Source: Paracamarosporium sp. OC-R06-R3 (taxonomy: Eukaryota > Ascomycota > Dothideomycetes > Pleosporales > Didymosphaeriaceae). Taken from it: DNA of 64,000 bases. Positions within the stretch are counted from its first letter, which is position 1. The number at the start of each line of letters is the position of its first letter. The translations under genes and the position numbers were made by a program. Of the stretch, positions 23,478 to 34,259 are shown in pieces. The stretch lies in assembly GCA_019828545.1 (NCBI GenBank), contig JACVRA010000061.1:186198-250197 (forward strand), written 5' to 3'. The notes under the pieces were generated by a model. The model saw only the letters and a program-made list of their open reading frames with translations, searched no databases and was not told the origin of the DNA.

Positions 23478-24731
23478 CTAGTTGAAAGGCGGACCAGCTA
23501 CTGGCACACCCGGTACCTGTATAGCTCCAATGCCACCAAGTCCAATCGGCAGCGAGATGTCACTACGTGTGGCACTACTTGTCGATATAGCCTTGGTTGT
23601 AATGCTTGCCGGTGTAGTCTTAGTTGTAGTGCTTGTCGATATAGTCTCAGTTGCAGTGCTTGTGGGTATAGTCTCAGTCATCGTGATTGTCGGTATAACT
23701 TTGATTGCAGTGCTTGTCGGTATCACATTGATCGTAGTGCTTGTCGGTATGACCTTGATTGTAGTGCTTGTCGGTATAGCAATGATTGTAGTGCTTGTCG
23801 GTATAGCCTTAATCAAAGTGATTTGAGGCAGCACAAGGTTTATCTGAGACTTAGAGGTACTCGTTGGCACACTGCTTGTAGTGGAGTTACTGGGGTCCTG
23901 GAATGATGATGTTGAAGTGGTAATGGTATCTTGCAATGTCAGGAGCGATGTTCCGTTGGCCAGCCCTTGAGACACTGAAGACACAGATGTCAAGCTTCCC
24001 GGCGCGGTAACAAGAAGTGGTATTGTGTTGTTCGCAAGGCTGAGTTCCAATTGCTGTGATACTCCGCATCCAAGTACCCTCGGTACCTCGCCGCAGAATG
24101 GAAGCACGCAAGGCGTCAAGCACAGCACTCCCGGATTGACAAAGACATTGAAAGCTTCCGGCCAAGCCCATCCCTTGAAACCCGTTGATCCTATTACAAA
24201 TGTCTGTTGACCTTTCACTCCTGGTAAGCATGCGCAGTAGCCGTTCCAGCATGTCGCCCCTAGACCGCAAGGCTTCGCACCAAGCACATTGCATTTCTGA
24301 AGAGGGCATAGCGAAGATGGCGTCCCTAGAGGAGTAGGAATGGCAGGAGCTTTTTGGCTCACTAGTGTGGTGTATACACCAACACCTGTGACTTGTGGGG
24401 TTGGTTGGATAGGCAATAAAGGCGTTGACTTTGATGAGGGGAAAAATCGAGAACAGCGGTAGTCGAATGGACAGCGTCTGCAATTGAGAGCTCGGAATGG
24501 GCAACTTAGCCATGGTCCCGGGAAGAAATTGTCCATCCTTTGCGATCTGCTGTTGCCGTTCCATGACGATACTTGGTCTAAATCGGCATCTGATAAGGCT
24601 GCCCGGAGGGGCAAGGGTTGATGTTGGGATTCTCCATCGCTGTCGTGGGAACGCTGATATATAGGTAAGTTCTTCGCAAGCGAAATAGCCGCGAATGGCA
24701 ATGAATATAGGATGAGCAGGTGATGTTTCAT
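23478..24731 (-). CDS. secreted Cys-rich, EGF-like protein with Thr-rich repeats
   Basis: Intronless, 417 aa if started at 24731, where MKHHLLILYSLPFAAISLA is a clear signal peptide. The open frame extends to 24896, but that N-terminus lacks one. The mature protein has a Cys cluster (CPFRALNCRRCPFDYRC). A larger Cys-rich module resembling fungal EGF-like domains follows (CNVLGAKPCGLGATCWNGYCACLPG and the region around GWAWPEAFNVFVNPGVLC, about residues 135-215). The C-terminal half is Ser/Thr-rich with nine tandem nonapeptides of the type IKVIPTSTT, probably O-glycosylated. No GPI tail is obvious. A cell-wall or extracellular role is likely; the function is unknown. Confidence 0.8.
   Translation of the reverse strand: MKHHLLILYSLPFAAISLAKNLPIYQRSHDSDGESQHQPLPLRAALSDADLDQVSSWNGNSRSQRMDNFFPGPWLSCPFRALNCRRCPFDYRCSRFFPSSKSTPLLPIQPTPQVTGVGVYTTLVSQKAPAIPTPLGTPSSLCPLQKCNVLGAKPCGLGATCWNGYCACLPGVKGQQTFVIGSTGFKGWAWPEAFNVFVNPGVLCLTPCVLPFCGEVPRVLGCGVSQQLELSLANNTIPLLVTAPGSLTSVSSVSQGLANGTSLLTLQDTITTSTSSFQDPSNSTTSSVPTSTSKSQINLVLPQITLIKAIPTSTTIIAIPTSTTIKVIPTSTTINVIPTSTAIKVIPTITMTETIPTSTATETISTSTTTKTTPASITTKAISTSSATRSDISLPIGLGGIGAIQVPGVPVAGPPFN
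23571..23813 (-). repeat. 27-bp coding minisatellite, about 9 units
   Basis: Tandem 27-nt units encode the nonapeptides IKAIPTSTT, IIAIPTSTT, IKVIPTSTT and so on. The units degrade towards the C-terminus (TKTTPASIT). It is a likely site of length variation between strains. Confidence 0.85.
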
Positions 24732-25046
24732 TGTGCAGGGTACAGAAAAATCTGCGTCTGAAGTCGCGGTGGGGTAGAAGAGATACTTTATGATTTGACG
24801 TGCCTGAATGAGGTGTACAACACGCAAGGGGGAGCTTTGACGACTTGGAAATTGAAGGCAGTGAAGAATGCAGGATAAGAACAGCGGAATGCACACATGG
24901 TGCCAACGTGAACACCTAAAGACCTTGACATAGACTTTACTCTAGAAGTCGGAACTATATTCGAGCACGAGTGATCCTAGGCTCGTAGATTTGAGGTTGA
25001 ACATCCCTCGGGCCTTTAGCGACTGCTTCTTCTAGCAGCAAGTATC

Positions 25047-25886
25047 TTACCATTTCTCCACCGCGGGCCTTAGGTCAATCTCCCACGTGAAATTGGTCCG
25101 TGGCTGTGTATGTAGGTACCAGTAGTCGTTCGCAATCTATACACGTTAGCTTAATATAGCTTGCGGAATGCAGATACGCACCCCGTCCGCGCTCAGCTTG
25201 GCCTCTGGCCCAAGCTCCTTTAACCATTCTTTCGTTCGAGGTATGTCGATAACCCCATCGATGATTGCATGACTCACGTGCACGCCCTGCGGTCCAAACT
25301 CCTTCGCCAGACTCTGAGAGAGTGCTCGAAGCGCCCACTTACCAGTCGAGAAGGACGATAATTGCGCGCTGCTCTTGACGGATGCGGTCGCACCGGTGAA
25401 GATGAGCGAAGGCGGGTGTTGAGATCTCTGCTCTGCACCTTTGAGCAGAAAGGGGAGTGTGGCTTGGGAAAAAAGAAAGCCACCCTTTGCACTAACAGCT
25501 AGCGACTGAGTGAAAGCATCTTCGGGTAGCTCCAGGAACGGCTTTCGCACGAAGCCTCCGCTGGCGTTAAAGATTGCTGCCTTTTTTCCAGATTAGTCAC
25601 TGATCACAGCTAAGGTTTTGATACGACGCACCGCAGCCCCCACGTCAGAGCCAAACTCTTTCTTGATGGCATCTACAGCATTCTGGACGCTCTTAGAGTC
25701 TGAGACGTCTGTACTAATACCGATGGCTTTTCCGCCGCTTGAGTTGATCTCCTCAGCGAGGCTCTTGAAATTATCGGGGTTTCGTGCAAGCAAAACGACT
25801 GGATATGTTGCTGCAAACTTTCGTGCAACAGCGGCACCGGTACCAGCACCAACGCCTGCGACAATGGCAATCAACTTCGACGACAT
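25047..25886 (-). CDS. atypical short-chain dehydrogenase/reductase
   Basis: Exons 25632-25886, 25182-25580 and 25047-25136 give 247 aa. Introns are 51 nt (GTGCGT...AAAAAG) and 45 nt (GTGCGT...GTATAG). The N-terminal cofactor motif is VAGVGAGTGAAVARKF. NASGGFVRKPFLELPE and SLIFTGATASVK are typical SDR landmarks. Where classical SDRs have YxxxK, this protein reads FSTGK, so the catalytic Tyr is replaced by Phe while the Lys is kept. The C-terminus (WYLHTQPRTNFTWEIDLRP) matches that of the second SDR in this window at 47019-47888, so both belong to one subfamily. The substrate is unknown. Confidence 0.88.
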
Positions 25887-26245
25887 TATGAATGATTGAT
25901 ATGGTTGGAAGCAAAGGGAGCAATGTAGTAGATGGAGAACAGGAGGGCACTGCTGTGAGCGGGGTAGTGGGCTGCAGGTCACACCTTTATCATGAGCTTT
26001 GATTAGATATTTGGAGGTGCTTAGTAAGATGTAGCGTGGTGCAATGTTGGGGTCCTATTGCGCAGTAGCGAGTAGCGGAGCTGGTCGGACGCCGAACAAC
26101 GTCACGATTGTTAAGCGAAGCAAGCACTAGTAAACCTCCCCCGCTAGACCATAACCATAACCACAGCCATAACCACAGCCACAACTCCAGGGCCGATTGT
26201 ACCAGAAAACCTATCCTTCCCCGTAATACATAGCGTTGGATAATT
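25887..26245. other. intergenic with hexanucleotide repeat
   Basis: About 360 bp between two same-strand genes. It contains the SDR promoter and the CCATAA/CCACAG repeat at 26149-26184. Confidence 0.5.
26149..26184. repeat. short hexanucleotide repeat (CCATAA/CCACAG)6
   Basis: Six imperfect hexamers in the order CCATAA, CCATAA, CCACAG, CCATAA, CCACAG, CCACAA. It is a simple-sequence repeat, not the fungal telomere unit. Confidence 0.8.
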
Positions 26246-27225
26246 TCACTTGGTGAGGGTTCCTAAAATATGAGGAACAGTTGCGTGCCACTCCTCGTCT
26301 GGGGGTTGCACAATATCAATCCTGTCCCAAGAGCCAGCCTGTCTGAGGCTCTTCTCGGTATCTAAGCATCGAGACGTGATCAGTATATGTTCCAGAAAAG
26401 CGCGCAGTGGATGTTGGAACGAATCTACTTACCTCTGCACAACTGGCAACCTCCAATGATATGTGGCCAGAATAGGTTGACGAGTGCTAAACAAGACGTG
26501 AGCTGGAGTGTTGCGAAGAAGAATAGAGCCCACATACCTTGATAAAATCTCATGAACCAATTCCCTTTCACCCGCACATGTTCAAAGACGTACCATCTTC
26601 CGCCTTTCTTGAGGTATTGGTAGAGTTCAGTAATGTTTTTTTCAGGTTCAGGGATGCCACACAGGCAGAGAAGGGTGACAATACAGTCAACACTTCCCTT
26701 TTCAATCTTTCTGCAGCTGCCATCATCTTCAACAATTTCAACCGATGAGATGTCCTGTATCCCAACCGGAATGATGTTGTAAACGTCGTCAAGACCCGCC
26801 CGGTGAACTCGTATTCGCAGCCTTGAATGTGCCGCTGCGTTTGGCTCGACACCATACACTGTGAGATTGCCAATATTGCTTTTGGCATACAGATCGACCC
26901 AAAATCCAGGTCCGGGACCGATGTCCAATACAACGCCACTGACCGGGGGTACCACAGGATCTTCGACCACGTGAGCCTGACTCACCCGACCTTCCAGAAG
27001 CGCTGTAATGCGAGGCCCATTCCCAAATCGAATGTTAGCTCCAGCCCGGGCCCAAAATGCGTTGAACCAGGCATCTCGAATTCGAGAGACAGAAATGGTT
27101 TGGAGTTGTTCAGTTTGTAGCAAGCGTTTCACGGTTCCAGGCAGAAAAGATATGGCAATACCCAGGAACACCCAGGGGTAAAGCAGCGACCAAAAGGCTT
27201 CAACGGAGGATTCCACGACAGTCAT
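26246..27225 (-). CDS. membrane-anchored SAM methyltransferase (METTL7-like)
   Basis: Exons 26538-27225, 26433-26486 and 26246-26361 (introns 51 and 71 nt) give 285 aa. An N-terminal hydrophobic anchor (LLYPWVFLGIAISFLPG) precedes a class I methyltransferase fold. The SAM-binding motif I is VVLDIGPGPGFWVDLYA, and YGVEPNAAAHSRLR is motif II. FEHVRVKGNWFMRFYQ and LFWPHIIGGCQLCRDTEKSL resemble METTL7/Methyltransf_11 proteins of fungi, some of which methylate thiols. Unspliced reading would stop early after an extra ~17 residues at intron 1. It lies next to an SDR on the same strand. Joint function is only a possibility. Confidence 0.88.
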
Positions 27226-28496
27226 TTTTAGTGCTGTTCGGGTTGGGATAGAGGGTTGGCTGAAATGGACGTTCTTGTGGTCGACGTAGTGGACTTGCGG
27301 GGATATTTGAAAGAGGCGGGGTATATGGTTAACATCGCTTCTAGGCGGGCGTCGGTCAGCTTTATATACAACCCCGCAGATAGAGCCGCCTTTCAGCGGT
27401 ACTGTTTGTGATTACCGCCGAGCCTGTATTGGGTAAGGCGCATATTTGTATCACAGAGGGTGGGTAGAGAATCCCAGAAATTTATATGGTCCGGCGCTGT
27501 TATTCGTATAAAGTTAGCGGCTTATTCTGGACGGATTGATACGCGCAAAGATTGTGTGAGCACTGAGGCCAACTGCCACCTGGTGGGATATCTGAGAACT
27601 CTCGCTTGCTTATGCATCGCGTCCCCACATGGCTAGCTATTGTGTAGAAGTTTGTATGGAAGTACTTTGCGAACAATGTATAATGTATTTCTATGGTGTT
27701 AACTAAAAGTTATTGCCATGTAGTAAACTGGCTAGTTTCAAGCTTGATCTCTGGGCGATATGCCACTCTTGATGTAGAATGTCTTCTGATGAAACCTGGA
27801 ATGAGATTCCAATGAGGTTAAACGTGTACGGAGCTATGTTTATACATCATATCAGCCATGAGGCTGTTACTGTGAAATATGAGTTGCGAACGATCGATAC
27901 TGGAAGTGATGCTTGTGTTCTTGTACTTGGTGGAGGACTACCTAATATTTCGTGGATCGTGTGAATGAAACCTACCTTGTAAGATTGATTCACGCTAATT
28001 ACAATACGCTCTAGCTGACACCACTAATATATGCAAGATCATGTCTCTCACCATCAAACCGCAACCTTCATTGTCAACTCGGATACGGTCTGCAGGCGAG
28101 AATAGCTTTTGTGAAGCTACATATAGTCAATCTCCGCTAGTCGTATAACTTAATGCAACCATCGAGAAGGGTTGAAAAGTAGATATCCTAGCGTGTGGGA
28201 GAATAGGTCGCGACCGGTAAGGGTGGTGGGCAACGAAGGGGTATACACAATACACTCAAGATGGTATCGCTCGTGATCGTAACCTATGTCGTTGTTACAT
28301 GCCATCGTAGGCGTGTTCATTGCCCAAGCTGAACTGATATAATGCCCCTAGTTTTCCATGCATTGTGGCATATTCGGAAGTGGTGGAGACATGTTATGCA
28401 TTCCGTCCGCTCGATGTAAAGAGGTACAGCCCGCGCCTATTCCCCGGGCATCCCAGCCATGAAATTGTCGTCAACCAGAGAAAAGCACGCCGCCGT
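27226..28496. other. 1.3-kb intergenic, gene-free
   Basis: AT-rich. Short open frames such as 27779-27964 have no support. The left end carries the methyltransferase promoter. Confidence 0.5.
27361..27368 (-). promoter_or_regulatory. TATA box of the methyltransferase gene
   Basis: The minus strand reads TATATAAA about 140 nt upstream of the start codon at 27225. Confidence 0.5.
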
Positions 28497-29166
28497 CTAT
28501 GCCTCCGACTTCTTCTTCTGAGCCTCACGGCCCTGGCCTATCCTCTCCAGGATGTTCTCACGGTCCTGTCCCGCGTCAGTTCGCAATTTTCCAATGTGCC
28601 TGCCTTTGCGTACCTTGTCGAGCTTGAGCTTTGTAATGACAACCTTCGAGGCGGCGATGGGGATCGGGACGGACTGGCCGTTGCTCTTCTCGCGAACGAC
28701 TGTGGAGCTGTAAGCATATATCAAAAACAAGCGCGGACAAAGGTGTACGAACCACCGTTGATGTGGAGGGCATATTTGAGGCGGTAGACTGAGGAGACCT
28801 TGCCCTCACGGCCCTTGTTGGTTCCACGCACAATCATGATCTCGTCCTGGCAGTGTTCAGTATACGTTCGAGGGCTACGTGTTCTTCGAGGCTGCATACG
28901 TCTTTTCGGACCGGGATGCTGCTCGAATTAGCAAAACGGCTATCAATTGAGCACCAAAAGACTTACCTTCGCACGTTGTGCTTCTCACGGAGCTCCTTGC
29001 TGAGCGGCGCCTGCCAACGTCAGTACCATCCTCCCGAGACTGTAGTCCTCTTGCTTCGGGGCCTACGAACCGACATGATCACACGACGGACGCTGCTGGG
29101 AGCGCTGAAGTGCGCCTTCCGCGACTTGCGGCGCGAGCTCGCGACGGAGTTCTGAACCTTGGTCAT
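28497..29166 (-). CDS. RPL26: 60S ribosomal protein L26 (uL24)
   Basis: Six exons (29071-29166, 28967-29010, 28900-28918, 28753-28846, 28614-28699, 28497-28565) give 135 aa. The third exon is only 19 nt. The joins restore the family sequence: [29 protein letters not shown] and [20 protein letters not shown]. uL24 binds 25S rRNA near the peptide exit tunnel and contains a KOW motif (about residues 55-80, [17 protein letters not shown]). Many introns near the 5' end are typical of ribosomal-protein genes. It is divergent from the gene at 29593, with 426 bp between starts. Confidence 0.97.
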
Positions 29167-29592
29167 TGTGCTGGTTGTGATTGTCGACGGTGGTGTTGTG
29201 ACGATGACTTCCGCAGGCTAGTTGAATTGTGCGTGGTCGAAAATTGAAGTTCGCCTTCGCTTATGGAAAGTGCGCTAGCTGCGACTGCTCAAGTGGCTTG
29301 GCGCGACGACCGTCCAGCGCGACATCCTCGGCGGAACCAACGCGTTGACGGACTCGAACCTGATCTTGAATCACACGCGCCGTGCGCGCCCCTAATATTT
29401 GGTTTATTGAACCTGCTTCGCTCGCTCTGTTAGTATCCAAGCTCGTGTCCGAAGAATAATCTGCATCGACAATCTGCCGCGACCGGCTGCACTTCACCAA
29501 TACGACTTCTAGCTACAATTAGCCATCTTGATGCGTCTGCGAGGAGACTCACAAAAAGAGGCATCGGGTGGGGTTGAATCCCCGTAGACCTT

Positions 29593-32500
29593 ATGGTCAT
29601 GACCTCAAACAATTACAACCCGTACAACTACTCATATCAACAGAGTTCCGCGCCGCAATACTCTGGATACCAGACGGCGTCTACTTCGAACAACATCTCC
29701 CAGTCGTCGCGCCAGTACCAGTCGACACCCGCCACTTCGCAGCCGACGGAGTATATGTCGTACCGGGCGCAATCCTACAATAACCAAGGAAATGCATACG
29801 GCGGGACTCAGGACAATACGTGGGGCGGCAATAGCTATGGTGGCAATCGCGAGACAACCAGTCGAGCTGCTGAGGTTTTGCGGAACATGAGCAACACGGC
29901 TTATACGGCAAGCAACGCGACAGCGGTGAGCCAACCGGGATTTACCGCTACAAACGCAGCTACGGGTCACCGTTACTCAAGCAACACTGCTCAAGGACAC
30001 ACGCACCAGGCACCCGCAACCCATACCACTTCGTCTACTTATGGGCAACCGCAAGCGCAGAATCATGGTGCAAATGCGAATCGCGGGCAGGCTGCTACTT
30101 CACGTGGACTCCCTTCGCCGGCAATGGCTGCTCGATATCCGTCCCAGCGGGCATCCACTGCATTCGACCAGCAGCCACAACGCTCTGCGAGCCCAGCGCA
30201 AACTCAGTACAGCCAGCACTCGCATACTCCGGTGACATCAGCGAGAAGCGCATCTATAAGTACGGCTGTGCAATACAACGACTACAGCAGCAGGCAGCTG
30301 CCCAACCTTGACGCCACACGCAGCGCTTCTGCGACTGCTTCTTCATATGACTATGGCAACGCTCAATCATCTACCCCAGTCCCTCAGGCAACTGCGAACA
30401 CTGCTGCGGAAACATACAATCAGGGTGCGATTACCGTGGATCCAATGGCTGTCTATGATCCGTGGCCCGAATACCAACGAAAACAAGAAGCACTTAGGAC
30501 TCAAAAGGCTGCAGAAGATGCCGCACGGGCAGAGGAAGAACGGATCGCGGAAGAAGCGCGCAAGGAGGAAGAAAGAAAAAAGGAAGAAGAACGGAGACGA
30601 CAAGAAGAAAATGAGAAAACATGGCAAGCAAGTCTGAGCAAGTCGAAACAAAAAAGCTATAAGCCACAACAGTCAGCAGACGCTGAGGCTACTTTGACCA
30701 CATCTGCTGGCGACACCGAAGAGGCCTCCGCAAGCGAAGGTATGGAAGCTGAGATTCGTGCTTTGATGGCAAAAATGAGGGAGTTCAATAGCAAGGATCC
30801 CGCTATGCTGGCGCGAATCTGGGAAGAGGAAAGGCGAGCGAAGGCGCCCAAATCACCGACCGTTGCTCTCAGACCTGTACACCAAGCAGCGCCTGTAGCT
30901 TCTCCGAGTCTAGCAAGTGCTCCCCAAACCGCCAACCAAAGAAAGAAGGTTTCCGCTGCGAAAGATGTGTCTGCAGCTGCGGTCGCGAAACCAGCAATTC
31001 CTGTTGCAGCTCAACACGCAACAAGACCTCCTGTCTCCGCCACCACAACCGCCTCCACTCGACCTGCTGGTAATACGATCTGGCCTCCAGAGAAGAAAGC
31101 AACTCTAGCAAGCGCGGCGGCTGCATATCTGAATGACCATAATTCTCATGCGCCCGTGCAGCCTGACCAAATTCTCGGCATGCTTAACGGGAATCCATCC
31201 TATATTGAATTGTGTGAACAGCTGGAGAACATGGGTATGCGATTGGACCGAGCAGCGTTCGCAAAGAACTTACTCACTGCTGTACCGGGCGTGAACTCTT
31301 CATCTCGAGCCAAAACCACGCAACTTCCTAGTCAAGGCAGAGTAGCCCCAAGCGCGCCAGTCGCGCCTCCAGCTGTCATGAAACGGGATTTTGGCACGCC
31401 CGCAACCCCAGCTGCAAATTACGCTTCTGTAGCACCATCTCCAACGTATACGAATTCGCCAGACTCACGTACACCTATGGCGCCGATATCTGCTCCCGTC
31501 GCGGAAATGGTGCCCATCAAACCGGAGTTAAAACGCCCCGCTAACAAAGAAGAAGCCGCAAGGAAGCGTAATTTCAGTGATCTTATTGATCTGACACAGG
31601 CGGATGAGGATGATTTTGAACCCCCTCCAAAGAAAACGAATGTTGTAGCAATATCATCGTTCGCTTCTACGGGATATAATCGTTCCGACCACACAGATCT
31701 GGATGAAGGTTCCGGCACTAAATTTACTACGCCAGCTCATGCCACTCCGCAACCTGCCGTTCAACAACCTGCCCCTCCGGCGCAGTACGTTCGTAATCTA
31801 CGACACGCTGATATCGTAGACCCTCTTGATACCAAGAAAGCTTTGCGTCGTAACACTTATAACATCAAAACAATTGCGCGAGATGTGTTACTTGCGTGTG
31901 GAAGACATCCTGAAACGCGACAGCTGAACCAGCACTTAGAGGTGCTGAGGACTACTCTGCCACAGATACAGCAAGATGCTGATTTAAGCACGATCCGGTG
32001 GAACCTCATCGACCCGGGAGTACCACCACGTGGTTACTTCAAGGACAGCGTACAAGGTCTAGCTGAAGACGCTGACGATGAGGACGACTCTGATGATGAA
32101 GGAGAGAGCAATCGGCTACAAGGGTCAGTGTCCCTTCAGTCAAGTGAGAGCACGAGTCAGCAAAAGGCCCAAGCGCCACCCCTGCTCACTGAGGCGTACA
32201 ACCCGTTCAAACCAAAGCCCCGACGTGGGCGTCCCCCACGAAGTTCGTTTGGACCTGATCAAACCTCAACGCCAACCACTCCAGCGCACCCAGCTCCGAA
32301 GCCGATGAGTGCGAGCGCACCGCGCGCAGCTTCAGCTGGAGTTGGCTACGCCGCCTTCCGACCCGCGACACAGTATGATGCTGATGGCAATCCGTTGCCG
32401 AAGAAGAGAGGTCGGCCGATCGGCTGGCGCAAGAACATTCACGGATCTGCTCAAGCACAAGCCAATCCGAGCGCGAATGGTCATACCGGTCCTCGTCAAT

Positions 32501-33267
32501 TTCAGTTTCAAACATCCCAACCGAGCATGTTGCGCAACATGAATCCAGACAATGAACCATTTCGCATCGACTCCCGCTCGCCCAGCGCTTCAGACAAAGC
32601 ACGCCGACATCAATCCTACCCGTGCAAGTGGCCAGGATGTAAGGCAGAGCTCCATAATCTTGATACTTTGAAGAGGCACGTTTCGAAAATGCATCGGACC
32701 TCTGTCAACGACCGTGGCTTCGTCGAATGTCTCTGGGCAGATTGCGCAACACAGACGGCGGATCACAAGCCTAAATCGTTTACCACTGTAGCAAACTGGT
32801 TGCAACACTTGGAGCAACAGCATTTTGGTCCGCTATCTTGGGAGCTTGGCGATGGACCGGCCAGCGGGGTTTCAGGTTTGCACAGTCATCCTTCTTTATG
32901 CACGCATGCTGATGTTAACAGACTAATAGATGCGACTGATTCCGAAGCATATCTTAGTGATGCTTGTGGACGTCGTGTAACCCCGAAGCTCACAGCTCGT
33001 CCAGAATACCTCGCCAACAGCTGCGTCGATACCCCCAATCGCATCAGCGATTTGGAGCCTTCAGTGCCCCGCGGTCGAGGCCGCCCACCAAAAAACAGTG
33101 TAGAACAGAAAGCTAGAGATGTACAGAAGCTGTTAGTTTCCCAGAAGAAACGCGTCGGAGGACCAGGGATGGATCGTGGAGGCGCAACACTCGTCAACGC
33201 CAAACGACGCAGAGGCTTCCTCGACAACGATGACATCGAAGAGGAGCTCGTTGATGCGGAGGATTAG
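29593..33267 (+). CDS. large AT-hook / C2H2 zinc-finger nuclear protein
   Basis: One open frame of 1,224 aa; a second Met two codons on (29599) is an equally possible start. The N-terminal ~290 residues are Gln/Ser/Tyr/Asn-rich and probably disordered. A charged coiled coil follows (about 290-355, EEERIAEEARKEEERKK). Three AT-hook-like motifs appear: RRGRPPRSS (about 875), KKRGRPIGWRK (about 937) and RGRGRPPKN (about 1160). A C2H2 finger sits at about 1010-1035 (CKWPGCKAELHNLDTLKRH) and a second, irregular one at about 1045-1080. Such a mix suggests a chromatin-associated regulator. I cannot name an orthologue with confidence. Confidence 0.85.
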   Translation: MVMTSNNYNPYNYSYQQSSAPQYSGYQTASTSNNISQSSRQYQSTPATSQPTEYMSYRAQSYNNQGNAYGGTQDNTWGGNSYGGNRETTSRAAEVLRNMSNTAYTASNATAVSQPGFTATNAATGHRYSSNTAQGHTHQAPATHTTSSTYGQPQAQNHGANANRGQAATSRGLPSPAMAARYPSQRASTAFDQQPQRSASPAQTQYSQHSHTPVTSARSASISTAVQYNDYSSRQLPNLDATRSASATASSYDYGNAQSSTPVPQATANTAAETYNQGAITVDPMAVYDPWPEYQRKQEALRTQKAAEDAARAEEERIAEEARKEEERKKEEERRRQEENEKTWQASLSKSKQKSYKPQQSADAEATLTTSAGDTEEASASEGMEAEIRALMAKMREFNSKDPAMLARIWEEERRAKAPKSPTVALRPVHQAAPVASPSLASAPQTANQRKKVSAAKDVSAAAVAKPAIPVAAQHATRPPVSATTTASTRPAGNTIWPPEKKATLASAAAAYLNDHNSHAPVQPDQILGMLNGNPSYIELCEQLENMGMRLDRAAFAKNLLTAVPGVNSSSRAKTTQLPSQGRVAPSAPVAPPAVMKRDFGTPATPAANYASVAPSPTYTNSPDSRTPMAPISAPVAEMVPIKPELKRPANKEEAARKRNFSDLIDLTQADEDDFEPPPKKTNVVAISSFASTGYNRSDHTDLDEGSGTKFTTPAHATPQPAVQQPAPPAQYVRNLRHADIVDPLDTKKALRRNTYNIKTIARDVLLACGRHPETRQLNQHLEVLRTTLPQIQQDADLSTIRWNLIDPGVPPRGYFKDSVQGLAEDADDEDDSDDEGESNRLQGSVSLQSSESTSQQKAQAPPLLTEAYNPFKPKPRRGRPPRSSFGPDQTSTPTTPAHPAPKPMSASAPRAASAGVGYAAFRPATQYDADGNPLPKKRGRPIGWRKNIHGSAQAQANPSANGHTGPRQFQFQTSQPSMLRNMNPDNEPFRIDSRSPSASDKARRHQSYPCKWPGCKAELHNLDTLKRHVSKMHRTSVNDRGFVECLWADCATQTADHKPKSFTTVANWLQHLEQQHFGPLSWELGDGPASGVSGLHSHPSLCTHADVNRLIDATDSEAYLSDACGRRVTPKLTARPEYLANSCVDTPNRISDLEPSVPRGRGRPPKNSVEQKARDVQKLLVSQKKRVGGPGMDRGGATLVNAKRRRGFLDNDDIEEELVDAED

Positions 33268-33685
33268 GTGCCGAGAACATCCGGTATTCACAAGACGGTA
33301 AGAAGGATGAAGAGGGTAACGGTAGTCTTGGTGAGCTTCTAGTTCGCTATGAGGGCATTGCGACTACTTTGCCTAAGCACTGGTCACTCTTGGACAACTC
33401 GCACAGAGTGCCTCAAGGTAACAGCACCATTTTAAAGGCCCATTGTCTGGACGGTTGACAAGGCAATGAAATAAGTTATTAGAAGCGTATCATAGCTTCT
33501 ACAATCTTAACTCCAAACTCCATGAGCACCTGCTCTCTCATGCCTGCATGGTCTGCCCACAAACTATCTCATGCCTGCGCGTTGATGGGCGATCTACAGA
33601 CGGTCTATGTGGTCGCGCCATCTGGTTACCGTACACGTAAATTTGTTGGTTCCGTCGCGTAAGATATGCGCTGCCAGACTGATCC
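33268..33685. other. intergenic, convergent 3' ends
   Basis: About 420 bp between the zinc-finger gene and OST4; no gene seen. Confidence 0.5.
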
Positions 33686-33838
33686 TCATGCCTTCACTTT
33701 GCCCGCTCCAGCCCTGGGCTTCTCCTCTGGCACATGGTCTTCTGAGTTGACTTCGAGAAAGTGGTAGAGGACGATGAGGAGCATAGAGGCGCTCCCTAGG
33801 AAGATAGCAAGCGTGTAGAGTTGGTTGTCGGTTATCAT
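33686..33838 (-). CDS. OST4: oligosaccharyltransferase subunit Ost4
   Basis: A 50-aa intronless mini-protein. MITDNQLYTLAIFLG followed by a single membrane helix (SASMLLIVLYHFLEV) matches the layout of Ost4, the smallest OST subunit (36 aa in yeast), with the same start MI(S/T)D-QL. A hydrophilic Lys-rich tail extends it beyond the yeast length. Ost4 stabilises the Stt3-Ost3/6 subcomplex in the ER membrane for N-glycosylation. It is divergent from TMA46, with 421 bp between starts. Confidence 0.88.
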   Translation of the reverse strand: MITDNQLYTLAIFLGSASMLLIVLYHFLEVNSEDHVPEEKPRAGAGKVKA

Positions 33839-34259
33839 CTTGGCCGCGCGTCGGGGATTTGAGGTGAATGTGTCTGTCGGCGGAGCAATCTGATATCGTC
33901 AGGCGCGCAATTGGCTCGTACGTCGCTGGTCTTACAATTTGCGGTGACTATGAAGGCTAGCGAGCGACGTTTTCGCGAAATTCTGGCGGTTGTGGTCGCG
34001 CACTTGGTGGAGCTGGTGAAGACACCTTGAGCTTCCACAGTTGCAGCTTGGCGCTTGTTCCTGGCCCGTGCCTTCGGCCGCCACTCACTCCCGCTCCCCA
34101 CCAAAACCAGCGGCGTCATTCTCACTTTGCGCAGCCTCGACATATTCAAGACAACACGCCAGTAGGCCCCCGCCACCAACTTCATCCACTGTCCCTACAC
34201 GTGCCCACGTACTATCTGCATTCCTAGAATTTTTACAAGAGAAAGATCGGCTTTTCAAT

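Noticed and set aside
23571..23813. CRISPR-like array
   Set aside because: The repeat is contiguous, without spacers, and in frame with a coding sequence in a eukaryote.
26149..26184. Interstitial telomere repeat
   Set aside because: The hexamers are CCATAA/CCACAG, not CCCTAA.
29341..29360. tRNA-like T-loop on the minus strand (GGTTCGAGTCC)
   Set aside because: The flanking bases do not pair into a T-stem and no acceptor or anticodon arm is present.
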